NCBI GenBank assembly: GCA_037043455.1
Contig: JAWPHD010001277.1
Span: forward strand, 248,001 to 312,000
Direction: 5' to 3'
Length of the DNA stretch: 64,000 nt
DNA from: Cyrtodaria siliqua
Lineage: Eukaryota > Mollusca > Bivalvia > Adapedonta > Hiatellidae
The notes below the pieces were generated by a model. It saw nothing but the letters and a program-made list of their open reading frames with translations. It ran no database searches and had not been told where the DNA came from. Both the position numbers and the translations under genes were made by a program. Shown one piece after another: positions 60,801 to 64,000 of this stretch (positions are counted from its first letter, which is position 1; each line of letters starts with the position of its first letter).

Positions 60801-62903
60801 CTCGGCAAAAGTCTGGCTAAAGACATTCTAATCTGGCTAAAGAAATTTTTAGAGCTTTAGCCAGATTTGGCTAAAGGGTTTAAAATCCTAGTGCTAGTCT
60901 AGATATACTCACATCTACATATTGTATATAATCTGACCTGTAAGTGACTGCTTTTAAAATGTACATTTCTAATCGGAAAGAGAAGAATTGACTTTAACAG
61001 TGATTTTTTTACAATTGTGTTATTATGAATAATGTGACTCACTGCCTTCAGGATTTACGAGTCCTTTAGGAAAACTTTACGTCCCGTTGCAATTCATTTT
61101 TTTTTGTTGACAGTACCTACTACGCCTTGCATAACAGTTAGAGAAACTCCACTTTGCGGCGAATCAAAATTTCGTCTAGTGTTGTAACGTCTTGACCTTT
61201 CTCGCCCCATTGAAAATGACAAGCGTTTACCTGGACATGATCAATTTAAAGCGCACCAAAGACCCTGATCAAACGTGGCCTTTTGAGAGCCTGCTTGATC
61301 AGTTCCGATTGGTCCGTGATTACCAATGTTTAACTGTTGGCCAATGAAAACTGAACGTCAGCAGATTGATGTCAACATTTTTTCTGCCCTGATTGTTTCT
61401 ACTCGGCACCATGTTATTGGTTTAGATTTATATAACGTAGTGGAATGAAACATGACTTTTTCGAAAGAATTGGGTAGCGAGGAAAACATTGACATTAAGG
61501 TGGATTGGAGCGGTGTGCCTTGATATTGCTGGGAGATATACTAAATTATTTAAAAAGAAAGAGATATGGAAAATATGTGCGCGCCATTATAAATAGAACT
61601 GATGCGATTTCTATGCGTCCTGTGGATGCACATATTGTTTAGCAGATAATACGAGTCCTAGAAGCAGGACGTGCAGGTAACAAAATACTGCTTTAATATA
61701 GAAAGACTATTAATAGAAATATCTGCTTGTTACGTAGTGTAACAATTGCTGTTTAAAGAAATATCTCTGTTGTTCATATACCAAGGCAGTAATAAACTCA
61801 TGCTCTGGAATATCAAAGGATACTTGTTTGTAAATCCCACGACACAATCGGTACAAGAACACAGTCAGCATTGATAGCCTTTAAATAGCTCTGACTCAGA
61901 AATCCAACACTCATCGATTTTGTACATCGTGTCAACACCATTGCATCCAGCCCTAAGCGCATGCTGCCGGACTTAAAACCATTACCATAGTAACCTATGG
62001 GTTTGACATTACCAACTGCGACCTTTTCGCAGTAGCCAAAACTGAAAATAGAAAATCAAAAGACTACAGTTCCTACTAGGAGAAATGGTGGCATGTGTGT
62101 ATTTACCTATATGGTCAGGAGTAGTGGTGGCATGTATTTACCTATATGGTCAGGAGTAGTGGTGACATGTACATATTTACCTATATGGTCAGGAGTAGTG
62201 GTGGCATGTATGTATTTACCTATATTGTCAGAAGTAATGGTGGCACGTGTGTATTTACCTATATGGTCAGTAGTGGTTGCATGTATTTACCTATATTGTC
62301 AGGAGTAATGGTGGCATGTATGTATTTACCTATATGGTCAGGAGTAATAGTGGCATGTACATATTTACCTATATTGTCAGGAGTAATGGTGGCATGTACA
62401 TATTTACCTATATTGTCAGGAGTAATGGTGACATGTACATATTTACCTATATTGTCAGGAGTCAGTAATGGTGGCATGTATGTCTTTACCTATATGGTCA
62501 GGAGTAACAGTGGCATGTACACCTATATTGTCAGGAGTAATGGAGGCATGTGTGTATTTACCTATATTGTCAGGAGTAGAGGTGGTATGTACGTATTTAC
62601 CTATATCGCATGTATGTATTTACCTATATTGTCAGGAGTAACGGTGGCATGTACATATTTACCTATATTGTCAGGAGTAATGGTGGCATGTACGTATTTA
62701 CCTATATTGTCAGGAGTAATGGTGGCATGTATGTATTTACCTATATGGTCAGGAGTAGTGGTGGCATGTATGTATTTACCTATATTGTCAGGAGTAATGG
62801 TGGCATGTATGTATTTACCTGTATGGTCAGGAGTAGTGGTGGCATGTAATAATACATGTATTTACCTATATTGCCAGGAGTGATGATATCTAATGGTGTT
62901 ATC
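18169..62903 (-). CDS. MORC3: MORC3-like CW-type zinc finger ATPase gene, 14 exons, 5' partial
   Basis: MORC proteins are nuclear GHKL ATPases that dimerise on ATP and compact or silence chromatin; in MORC3 the CW finger reads histone H3K4 methylation. Seen here: exons at 62866-62903, 59724-59874, 54096-54234, 49237-49365, 48541-48663, 46616-46713, 40733-40819, 39012-39140, 37062-37142, 31753-31819, 30637-30738, 27189-27407, 22231-22301 and 18169-18868. Every junction has GT..AG and compatible phase, giving 710 codons and a TAA stop. Order of domains: end of the ATPase and transducer (residues 1-254), CW finger (about 261-306), coiled coil (about 326-440), tail with basic patch, SUMO-interacting motif and C-terminal helix. 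The motifs [26 protein letters not shown] and PEEPEDDD are as I know them from MORC3/4. The ATP-binding N-terminus must lie beyond position 64000. MORC4 remains possible. Exon boundaries are inferred without transcript data. Confidence 0.9.
19240..19600. repeat. 60/75-bp tandem array in the last intron
   Basis: Five copies of GTGAGAGCAGACGACACTAA with ATCAATAGAGGTCGTCTTCT and CACCATGGCCAGTCCATCTG. Units contain an internal inverted repeat (AGACGAC..GTCGTCT). The last two include an extra GAAGTATCTGTT. Confidence 0.9.
19713..20367. mobile_element. piggyBac-like MITE, copy 1
   Basis: About 655 bp between GGGGGCACTCCTCAGTTT and AAACTGTGGAGTGCCCCC. TTAA follows on the right; on the left the flank is TTATA, a probable decayed TTAA. 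It is almost identical to copy 2 at 21467-22117. No transposase. Confidence 0.78.
20585..20912. repeat. Palindromic TTGAGATATCTCAA low-complexity tract
   Basis: About 330 bp made of interleaved TATCTTGAGATATCTCAA variants on both strands; each 14-mer is self-complementary. Confidence 0.8.
21467..22117. mobile_element. piggyBac-like MITE, copy 2
   Basis: 651 bp with ends GGGGGCACTCC and GGAGTGCCCCC, and intact TTAA on both sides (21463-21466, 22118-22121). The TTAA target is the piggyBac hallmark. It differs from copy 1 by a few substitutions and small indels. Confidence 0.82.
22231..22301 (-). CDS. MORC3: MORC3-like exon M: short linker
   Basis: This 71-nt exon encodes residues 455-477, reading [20 protein letters not shown] then TSS. 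It has low complexity and no domain. It rests on the splice sites (acceptor tttacag, donor GTAAGT) and on phase: it enters in phase 0 and leaves AG, which the last exon completes to Ser. Confidence 0.75.
22390..22534. repeat. Foldback hairpin, about 62-bp arms
   Basis: GGTTTGTTACTGACCCCCTA and onward to about 22451 is mirrored at 22473-22534. It abuts exon M's intron side. Confidence 0.8.
22541..22776. mobile_element. Small TIR element
   Basis: TTATTGCACCGAGCAC at the left and GTGCGAGGTGCAATAA at the right form 16-bp terminal inverted repeats with two mismatches, 235 bp apart. Confidence 0.6.
22838..22970. repeat. Hairpin with 40-bp arms
   Basis: AATATTATGTCAGTGCCTTT and on to TTTATTAGGC at 22840-22879 pairs with 22927-22967. 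The 71-codon frame over it is palindrome-derived. Confidence 0.75.
23395..23665 (+). repeat. Dispersed element with duplicated block
   Basis: CCATATAAGCTACCTAGCCT and AGTTTCATCACAATACCTCA occur two to three times. It ends with GACGGACAGACAGACGGAC and a GCGGGGAATATAA-like terminus shared with 35440-35472. Confidence 0.55.
23925..24425. repeat. GGGCCATAACTCC tandem array, about 154-bp unit
   Basis: Three units, each starting at AAAGGGCCATAACTCCATCA, then a GACAGACGGACGGACACAGC end. Confidence 0.8.
25055..25118 (+). mobile_element. SINE family A 3' remnant
   Basis: TTGGCGCCATATAATCTTTT and TGTTAGTGCACCTCAAAACC. Confidence 0.55.
25480..26060. repeat. About 160-bp tandem array
   Basis: Units share CTACCATGGCAACCACATTT, CTACCCAAAAGGGGAGGTGC and CAGGTGTTCTTGAGT; 3.5 copies. 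Confidence 0.8.
26230..27140. repeat. Dispersed intronic repeats
   Basis: Blocks GATGTAGAGGGACATAAGGT recur around 26290, 26840 and 27010. 26355-26760 matches 59165-59640 (GTCAGTATAACAAGGCTTTT, ending GGACGGACAACAAAGTGATC). No gene. Confidence 0.6.
27189..27407 (-). CDS. MORC3: MORC3-like exon L: coiled coil
   Basis: This 219-nt exon encodes 73 codons (residues 382-454). It begins [20 protein letters not shown] and then forms a long heptad-type coil ([34 protein letters not shown]). Acceptor tttttag, donor GTATTA; phase 0 at both ends. The first 14 or so codons and the acceptor intron side resemble the 86-bp array just upstream at 27620-28580. Confidence 0.88.
27620..28580 (-). repeat. 86-bp tandem array derived from the exon L acceptor junction
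   Basis: CCCCAGTCATGG recurs at 27641, 27728, 27814, 27900, 27986, 28072, 28158, 28244, 28330, 28416 and 28502: eleven near-identical units. The unit aligns without gaps to exon L's 5' end (about 31 of 41 positions from ACAGTTGG to GGATGT). It then aligns to the adjacent intron (ATAGT..CGGT..AGTAT..ATGGTA). The minus-strand frame in the unit reads [14 protein letters not shown] against [14 protein letters not shown] in the exon. Confidence 0.85.
28630..30190 (+). repeat. Dispersed repeat E (GGCCATAACTCTG type), copy 1
   Basis: Begins near GGGCCTTTGGACGCTCTACTG. It has about six units with AACTAGGCTTGGTACTGATC and GGAGAACTAGTCTGGACAAA, then three CAATAACTCCAGTGTTACTG units. It ends in GACGGACAGACGACAGAC. 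Confidence 0.8.
30423..30497. repeat. 28-bp direct repeat, 2.7 copies
   Basis: GACAATATTTTATCCGCAAA plus AGAACAAAA. Confidence 0.9.
30637..30738 (-). CDS. MORC3: MORC3-like exon K: coiled coil
   Basis: This 102-nt exon encodes 34 codons (residues 348-381), reading [20 protein letters not shown] and on to TEELQQ. Heptad-like leucine spacing continues the coiled coil. Acceptor ttgcag, donor GTGAGT; phase 0 at both ends. Confidence 0.87.
31128..31430. repeat. 32-bp tandem duplication and hairpin MITE
   Basis: GTGTGAGACGCGACATTACG is tandemly duplicated at 31137-31190. AGGATCTTAAACTCGATCCC..ATGAAACTCG at 31299-31345 pairs imperfectly with 31372-31421, a 120-bp foldback. Confidence 0.7.
31753..31819 (-). 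CDS. MORC3: MORC3-like exon J: charged coiled coil
   Basis: This 67-nt exon encodes residues 326-347, reading [20 protein letters not shown]. It is a highly charged helix starting the post-CW coiled coil. Acceptor tttcag, donor GTAAGA. Phase fits both neighbours (GA + A before, phase 0 after). Confidence 0.85.
31960..33665 (+). repeat. Dispersed repeat E, copies 2 and 3
   Basis: Two starts are visible: AAGAGACCCAAGAGGGTCTG at 31966 and AAGAGGCCCAAGAGGGCCTG at about 32482. About ten units follow, with CATTCAACCGGAACATG, GGCTTGGTACTGATCATCCC and AAATCCGGCCAGGGGTTCAG. Confidence 0.8.
33700..34200. repeat. Dispersed repeat H, copy 1
   Basis: GGCTAAAATATTGTGTGG, ATAGAAACTCGGGCTGATAT and TTTTTATCAGTTTTAA recur at 47220-47560 in the same order. 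It includes GT/GGGG-rich tracts. Confidence 0.7.
34200..35480 (+). repeat. About 170-bp tandem array (CAAAGGGCCATAACTCAGTGG)
   Basis: ACTCAGTGGAAAATTA recurs at 34269, 34444, 34612, 34940, 35116 and 35285, with a diverged one at 34779. It ends with CAGACGGACGGACAAGGTGA and CACTTTGCGGGGGGTATAA. Two TATATA microsatellites are embedded. Confidence 0.85.
35490..36790 (+). repeat. Repeat H tail followed by repeat E remnants
   Basis: 35490-35935 has two units with TTCCATGGGAGCCCAG and AGACTTGTAAACACAGCTTA-type blocks, also present at 47570-48290. 35940-36790 is repeat E material ending twice in GGCCAGTAGAGCTAAA (about 36520 and 36766). Confidence 0.7.
37062..37142 (-). CDS. MORC3: MORC3-like exon I: last CW cysteine and PEEPEDDD
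   Basis: This 81-nt exon encodes residues 299-324, beginning [20 protein letters not shown] and ending KTYKKQ. It contributes the fourth zinc ligand Cys300. The stretch matches the MORC3 block C-x-VPEEPEDED...HPTYEKTYKK closely, which argues for MORC3 over MORC2. Acceptor tacag, donor GTAAGT. Confidence 0.95.
37165..37354. mobile_element. MITE with TTAACCCTTAACCCGCTA ends, copy 2
   Basis: TTAACCCTTAACCTGCTA at the left and TAGCGGGTTAAGGGTTAA-like at the right. It is inverted relative to 17006-17206 and lies in the intron just before exon I. Confidence 0.8.
37467..37618 (+). mobile_element. SINE family B fragment (core and 3' part)
   Basis: B-box-like GGTTCAATCC, then GCCACTGAGTTTCGTCGGTG, TTCTTGGGCAAGACACTTTC and a CCTACCTACCTACC tail. 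The same core occurs at 46895-47215. Confidence 0.7.
37620..39011. other. Intron without recognised repeat
   Basis: Mostly unassigned. A short plus-strand frame at 37824-37941 ([18 protein letters not shown]...) has no family match that I know and ends after 38 codons. Confidence 0.4.
39012..39140 (-). CDS. MORC3: MORC3-like exon H: CW-type zinc finger
   Basis: This 129-nt exon encodes residues 256-297. It begins [20 protein letters not shown] and continues [20 protein letters not shown]. Zinc ligands are Cys266, Cys269 and Cys289, with Cys300 supplied by the next exon. Trp263 and Trp272 are at the positions that shape the aromatic reader pocket in CW domains. Acceptor cactag, donor GTAAGT. 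Its first 84 nt and its acceptor are repeated eleven times directly upstream (39162-40340). Only this copy continues into the second half of the finger, so it is taken as the functional exon. Confidence 0.96.
39141..40340 (-). repeat. 105/112-bp tandem array of the CW exon and its acceptor
   Basis: AGTTTCTCTATATAG recurs at 39162, 39267, 39372, 39484, 39589, 39701, 39813, 39918, 40030, 40142 and 40258; the true exon has it at 39057. On the minus strand each full unit is acceptor CACTAG, 84 nt of CW exon ([19 protein letters not shown]), then GTAATA and 21 or 28 nt to the next acceptor. Ten units are full; the eleventh (40258-40340) has lost the DWTW start and the acceptor. None contains the KWYC half of the finger. 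Confidence 0.95.
40733..40819 (-). CDS. MORC3: MORC3-like exon [10 protein letters not shown] helix
   Basis: This 87-nt exon encodes residues 227-254. It contains the end-of-transducer helix [16 protein letters not shown], matching the ALGEKLNDYWNE helix of MORC3, then a short linker to the CW finger. Acceptor tgccag, donor GTGAGT. It ends CT, completed by G of the CW exon. The CW-exon array begins about 400 bp further on in the intron. Confidence 0.93.
40860..42060. other. AT-rich intron
   Basis: No gene, array or clear element seen between exon G and the array at 42060. Confidence 0.5.
42060..44560. repeat. About 165-bp tandem array, about 13 units
   Basis: Units share GGGGCGGGGCCAAATGTGAC, CCCAGGGTCACCATTTGAAC, GGACCATAAGCTTATAG and AACCTCTGGCTCTTGCAGTT. 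The final unit is diverged and ends with a GACGACGGACGAAGAGTGAT tract. Confidence 0.9.
44697..44950. mobile_element. 254-bp MITE with internal duplication
   Basis: Left end ATTTAACTGCTGGGGTCGAT and TATAGGGAAAT is mirrored, with a few mismatches, at the right end (31-bp arms). The interior is a 105-bp tandem duplication (GAGATGGTAGATGTGTGGTT). Confidence 0.75.
45282..46300 (+). repeat. Dispersed repeat E, complete copy
   Basis: Begins ACAAGAGGCCCAAGAGGGCC then GCTCTACTGGCT and ends GCCAGTAGAGC, with short inverted termini. About six internal units. It gives the best view of this family's ends. Confidence 0.8.
46616..46713 (-). CDS. MORC3: MORC3-like exon F: HNKQDF transducer motif
   Basis: This 98-nt exon encodes residues 194-225. 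It carries [15 protein letters not shown] followed by HNKQDF. The lysine of HNKQDF (residue 216 here) is in a family-conserved position thought to contact the ATP gamma-phosphate, as in other GHKL transducers. Human MORC3 has Cys where Val207 stands and Thr where Val213 stands, so the motif is slightly diverged. Acceptor gatag, donor GTAACA. It ends with AG, pairing with T to make Ser226. Confidence 0.95.
46895..47215 (-). mobile_element. SINE family B, near full length
   Basis: On the minus strand: B-box-like GGGTTCAAGCC (47159-47169), core CCACTGAGTTTCGTCCGTGT and TTCTTAAGCAAGACATTTTC, then GGTTCCCATTTTCCTATATC and 3' end GCCGTTAAACAACATTCAG. Confidence 0.75.
47216..48440 (+). repeat. Dispersed repeat H, copy 2
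   Basis: Starts ACAAGAGCTGTCGGAGAAG and runs through the same blocks as 33700-34200 and 35490-35935. It reaches TTCTTCGAATAGTCAAGCTA near 48270, followed by a short unit with GGAGACGGACACAC. Confidence 0.7.
48541..48663 (-). CDS. MORC3: MORC3-like exon [10 protein letters not shown] block
   Basis: This 123-nt exon encodes 41 codons (residues 153-193), starting [10 protein letters not shown] and containing [20 protein letters not shown]. It is nearly identical to the MORC3/4 motif YGxMMYHxNRLIKAYExVGCQ. Acceptor tactag, donor GTATGA; both ends are phase 0. An imperfect intronic tandem repeat starts right behind its acceptor. Confidence 0.95.
48666..49075. repeat. Imperfect tandem repeat behind exon E
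   Basis: TTTATGAAACTCATTTATCT and GAGTGCCTTTCCCTTTGAAT recur about five times at 70-110 bp spacing. Confidence 0.75.
49237..49365 (-). CDS. MORC3: MORC3-like exon D: YLKPRM transducer strand
   Basis: This 129-nt exon encodes exactly 43 codons (residues 110-152). It begins [18 protein letters not shown] and continues [13 protein letters not shown] and DVYKP, one of the most conserved MORC blocks ([23 protein letters not shown] in MORC3). Acceptor ttttttcag, donor GTATCC (a weaker donor). It is not marked by any long ORF because the exon is short and flanked by stops. Confidence 0.95.
49529..49938. mobile_element. hAT-type MITE with T-rich centre
   Basis: The left end GAGGCCTTTTTCTACTATTC and right end GGGCAGAAAAAGGCCTG are inverted copies. 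ATTAC lies on both outer sides (a 5-bp target duplication). The centre is a long T/TTTA run (49617-49690). Confidence 0.6.
50098..50280. repeat. 50-bp minisatellite, locus 1
   Basis: Four copies of GACTCTCAATTTCTTCTTTT, CCACTACACCTATGGCTTC, AACCACTGGT. The same unit forms 53150-53790. Confidence 0.85.
50290..51380. other. Unassigned intron
   Basis: No exon recognised. GCCATCTGTCATAAAATC and AAAATGGCGATACACTC at 50790-51060 could be 5' ends of something on either strand, but nothing firm was found. Confidence 0.35.
51415..51810 (+). pseudogene. hAT/KIAA1586-type zinc-finger N-terminal fragment
   Basis: From about 51415 the plus strand reads a basic [11 protein letters not shown] stretch, then [32 protein letters not shown] and [19 protein letters not shown]. 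The spacing F-x3-W-L, MFC-x2-C, FV-x-G-x2-FR, I-x2-HE-x-S is that of TTF/BED-like zinc fingers in KIAA1586/ZNF862 proteins, which derive from hAT transposases. Here the second finger Cys is Trp (MFCKFW) and the final His region is lost. It may be an exon (a preceding TTTAG could be an acceptor) but more likely is a relic. Stop at 51808-51810. Confidence 0.55.
51823..52372 (-). repeat. TTGGCACAAGTG element, opposite orientation
   Basis: Reverse complement of the 1617-2470 type: CTGTGACATTTCTTG at one end, GGGGCATATAG-like at the other, about three and a half units with AAGGTCAAGGTCACAC. Confidence 0.8.
52373..53150. other. Unassigned intron
   Basis: 52395-52475 repeats GGGACTTCCTAA/TAGGAAGTC blocks that also occur inside the TIR element at 15684. 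Nothing else recognised. Confidence 0.4.
53150..53790. repeat. 50-bp minisatellite, locus 2
   Basis: About twelve copies of TCTCAATTTCTTCCTTTCTA, CTGCACCTAAGGCTTCCAAC, CACTGGTGAA. Unit lengths vary from 48 to 50 bp. Confidence 0.9.
53836..54021. mobile_element. MITE with TTAACCCTTAACCCGCTA ends, copy 3
   Basis: Left TTAACCCTTAACCCGCTAAT, right AGCAGGTTAAGGATTAA. It lies just downstream of exon C. Confidence 0.8.
54096..54234 (-). CDS. MORC3: MORC3-like exon C: DPYDIR linker
   Basis: This 139-nt exon encodes residues 64-109 and reads [12 protein letters not shown], then a linker ending in YRRSLR. In MORC3 the equivalent stretch has E-x-D-F...D-x-Y-D-I-R followed by SLR, and joins the ATPase core to the transducer-like domain. 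Acceptor tttcag, donor GTGAGT; it ends in phase 0. Confidence 0.92.
54345..54750. repeat. Dispersed repeat D1, copy 2
   Basis: Collinear with 11740-12150 at high identity, same orientation. Confidence 0.8.
54870..55985. repeat. About 125-bp tandem array, nine units
   Basis: CATGACATGGGG recurs at 54951, 55076, 55201, 55326 (diverged), 55450 and onward at about 124-125 bp. Units carry ATATTTCGGTCATATCACGG and CTCAACTTTCTAGTGCTG. Confidence 0.9.
55986..56145 (-). mobile_element. tRNA-derived SINE family C
   Basis: On the minus strand it begins GCGGCATGGCCTAGTGGTTT with A box TGGCCTAGTGG and B box GTTCAATTCCC. It then runs through GGTCATACCAAAGACTTAAT to GGGTAGTTCTAAGACTGGAC. It sits directly at the end of the 125-bp array. 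Confidence 0.7.
56280..56770 (+). repeat. 320-bp family, short copy
   Basis: About 1.5 units of the 13022-14612 array, starting GACCTTGAAGCTCTACTGAT and ending GACGGACAGACGGACGACGG. Confidence 0.8.
56765..56905. repeat. A-rich low-complexity tract
   Basis: Almost only A and T with AAAAAAT/GAAAGAAA motifs. Confidence 0.9.
56905..57660. repeat. Repeat E end and 165-bp tandem repeat
   Basis: 56910-57132 is repeat E, ending GGTCAGTAGAGCTAAAA. 57135-57660 has three units with CTTTGTCACGTTGC, AAGATACAACTATAAGCA and GTTTGAAAGGTCT. Confidence 0.7.
57808..58545. mobile_element. 738-bp hAT-type element with 5-bp target duplication
   Basis: Ends CAGCGTTTTTTTCACC (left) and GGTAAAAAAACGCTG (right) are inverted with one gap. 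AAGAT flanks both sides (57803-57807, 58546-58550). Inside, the minus strand carries a transposase C-terminal relic (58001-58183). A 95-codon plus-strand frame (58262-58546, starting [11 protein letters not shown]) runs into the right end; I do not recognise it. Confidence 0.7.
58001..58183 (-). pseudogene. hAT transposase C-terminal fragment (KIAA1586-like)
   Basis: The minus strand reads [10 protein letters not shown], stop, [20 protein letters not shown], then [12 protein letters not shown] and a stop TAA at 58001-58003. The order SER-x..K..RNRL-x3-TL-x2-(L/V)MRI is the hAT dimerisation end. The in-frame stop and SERW instead of SERG/SERV show decay. Confidence 0.65.
58640..58800 (-). mobile_element. 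SINE family A fragment
   Basis: Carries TATATGGCGCCAACAGGAAT and GGGCCTAGAACCTTCTCACC. Confidence 0.7.
58943..59004 (-). pseudogene. Diverged partial copy of exon B 3' end
   Basis: The minus strand reads [20 protein letters not shown], against [19 protein letters not shown] in exon B 0.7 kb upstream. About three quarters of the bases match. No donor follows where exon B has one (CCTAA instead of GTAAG). SINE B-like sequence lies directly upstream. Confidence 0.75.
59165..59640 (+). repeat. Dispersed repeat, relative of 26355-26760
   Basis: GTCGCTTGTCAGCGCTTTGTC is locally duplicated. It then has GTCAGTATAACAAG, two GATGAGTATATA..GAAGTTTGATGAA units and a GGACGGACGACAAAGTGATC end. Confidence 0.65.
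59724..59874 (-). CDS. MORC3: MORC3-like exon B: end of GHKL ATPase domain
   Basis: This 151-nt exon encodes residues 14-62. It carries the helix and strand [15 protein letters not shown]...[10 protein letters not shown]. That matches the MORC3 pattern (a helix with SLFxTE, then GTxIxxWNL) at the end of the ATPase domain. The acceptor is attag and the donor GTAAGT. It ends with AC, which pairs with T of the next exon to make Thr. Diverged copies of its donor end lie just downstream in the intron. Confidence 0.9.
59885..59945. repeat. 30-bp tandem duplication
   Basis: GGACAAGAAAAAGAATGAAT then AACCAACAA, twice, just upstream of exon B's acceptor. Confidence 0.9.
60000..61240. other. Unassigned intron
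   Basis: No exon or array. 60795-60890 repeats ATCTGGCTAAAG in both orientations (a short hairpin). Confidence 0.4.
61240..61680 (+). promoter_or_regulatory. Candidate CCAAT/TATA promoter with decayed ORF
   Basis: CCAAT or ATTGG motifs lie at about 61309, 61341 and 61415, followed by TTTATATAACG. An ATG at 61451 opens 23 codons ([20 protein letters not shown]). After a frame change comes [20 protein letters not shown] with [16 protein letters not shown], a stop, and [11 protein letters not shown] up to a GCAG/GTAACA donor-like site. I do not recognise the protein. Confidence 0.25.
62090..62863 (-). repeat. 39-bp minisatellite built from the exon A donor junction
   Basis: About 20 copies of GTAATGGTGGCATGTATGTA and TTTACCTATATTGTCAGGA on the plus strand. 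On the minus strand the unit reads ACCATTACTCCTGACAATATAG with GTAAATACA after it, against ATCATCACTCCTGGCAATATAG/GTAAATACA at the true exon. Because 39 is a multiple of three, it stays open in several frames on both strands, including a 245-codon plus frame that is not a gene. Confidence 0.92.
62866..62903 (-). CDS. MORC3: MORC3-like exon A (first visible exon)
   Basis: This is a 38-nt exon between a pyrimidine-rich acceptor ending ccaccag and a donor GTAAAT. It enters in phase 2 and leaves with one G, which joins TG of the next exon to make a Val codon. It reads [12 protein letters not shown], a linker before the SNLKAIL helix of the ATPase module; I do not recognise a family motif in it. 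Support comes from phase and splice sites and from the neighbouring minisatellite, which repeats its 3' junction. Of the 14 exons this is the least certain. Confidence 0.6.
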
Positions 62904-62924
62904 CTGGTGGGTAGGCAATAAAGG

Positions 62925-62998
62925 CAGACCAAGATAAGCGTAAGTTAACTTTACCACGCAGACCAGATAAGCGTAAGTTAACTTTACCACGCAGACCA
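62925..62998. repeat. Short tandem duplication upstream of exon A
   Basis: GATAAGCGTAAGTTAACTTT and ACCACGCAGACCA occur twice. Confidence 0.85.
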
Positions 62999-63344
62999 CA
63001 TTGTCAAAGTGATGAACCATTAACTACTTGACAACAGCCGCCCAGTCAAGTGATACTTAAATCATATGAGTTTATATGAACCGGGTCAGAGCCAAATCAT
63101 TACAAGGGTTATAAGATCATTACCATCTTGCATAAGCCAGTGACTTGAAGGTAAAATGACCAGGTCATGACCTGACACACCATAATTGCCATACTACAAT
63201 TATGACCGTTTTACTGTTATTTCCCTTTAAGTGCCTTGTTGACATGGAAGGAAATGGTTGAAATTAAGATTAATATACTTTCTCAACACATCAGTACATT
63301 TCAAATCCTTTAAAAAAACGAAAAAAAAAGAAAAGATTTTCATT

Positions 63345-64000
63345 AGGAACAAGGCAATAACTTTAACTCACCACAGACATTAACAAGGTACTAACTGTAA
63401 TTAACCTTGTCTTAACAAGGCAATAACTGTAATTCACCATACATTAACAAGGTATTAACTGTTATTCACCATGTATTAACAATGTACTAACTGTAATTCA
63501 CCATGTATTAACAATGCACTAACTGTAATTCACCATACATTAAAAAGACACTAACTGTAATTCACCTAGTATTAACAAGGCCCTTACTGTAATTCACCAT
63601 ATATTAATCAGGTACTAACTGTAATTCACCATATATTAACCAGGTACTAATGTAATTAACCATGTATCAACAAGGCATTAACTGAAATTCACCATACATC
63701 ATCACCATGTATTAACAAGGCACTAACTGAAATTCAACATACATTAACAAGGCACTTACTGTAATTCACCATATATTATTAAACAGGTACTAACTGTAAT
63801 TCACCATACATTAACAAGGTACTAACTGTAATTCACCATACATTAACAAGGAACTAACTGTAATTCACCATACATTAACAAGGTACTGACTGTAATTCTC
63901 CATACATTAACCAGGTACTAACTGCAATTCACCATATATTAACAAGGTACTAACTGTAATCACCATACATTAACAAGGTACTAACTGTAATTCACCATAC
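63345..64000. repeat. 32-bp minisatellite running off the window
   Basis: About 20 copies of ATTAACAAGGTACTAACTGT with AATTCACCATAC. The right edge lies outside the window. Confidence 0.92.

Noticed and set aside
62146..62883. 245-codon plus-strand open frame
   Set aside because: It is a translation of a 39-bp (13-codon) minisatellite; the repeated [13 protein letters not shown] peptide has no start context or splice support.

Overview
This window comes from an animal nuclear genome, most likely a bivalve mollusc. It is AT-rich and intron-rich, with no bacterial-type coding density. It is crowded with repeat types that I associate with molluscs: arrays carrying TGACCTTGACC, arrays carrying GGCCATAACTC, tRNA-derived SINEs and foldback MITEs. 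The organism call is inference, because no species-specific gene is present.

One real gene can be supported. It is a MORC-family ATPase/CW zinc-finger gene, closest in domain order and motifs to vertebrate MORC3 (MORC4 is the alternative). It runs on the minus strand from beyond the right half of the window (first visible exon 62866-62903) to a stop codon at 18169-18171. I reconstructed 14 exons by reading frame, splice phase and family motifs. They join in frame into 710 codons and cover the end of the GHKL ATPase, the transducer domain (NFLEP/HNKQDF), the CW zinc finger, a coiled coil and a C-terminal tail. The tail has a SUMO-interacting motif and two candidate SUMO-acceptor sites. The N-terminal ATP-binding exons lie outside the window.

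Layout: 1-18168 is flanking DNA downstream of the gene. It holds a complex foldback at 1-1040, three tandem arrays, SINEs, an element inserted in a SINE with a 13-bp target duplication, and two TIR elements. From 18169 to 62903 are the MORC exons in about 45 kb of introns. Those introns are filled with dispersed arrays, MITEs (including two TTAA-flanked near-identical 650-bp copies), hAT-type transposase relics and minisatellites. From 62904 to 64000 lies upstream intron, ending in a 32-bp minisatellite that runs off the window.

The most unusual signal is that several tandem arrays in the gene are built from its own exon-intron junctions. The 105/112-bp array at 39162-40340 repeats the CW exon with its acceptor. 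The 39-bp array at 62090-62863 repeats the donor of exon 62866-62903. The 86-bp array at 27620-28580 derives from the acceptor side of exon 27189-27407. The donor of exon 59724-59874 also has diverged partial copies. This creates many decoy splice sites, and in the CW array it creates 84-nt in-frame cassettes.
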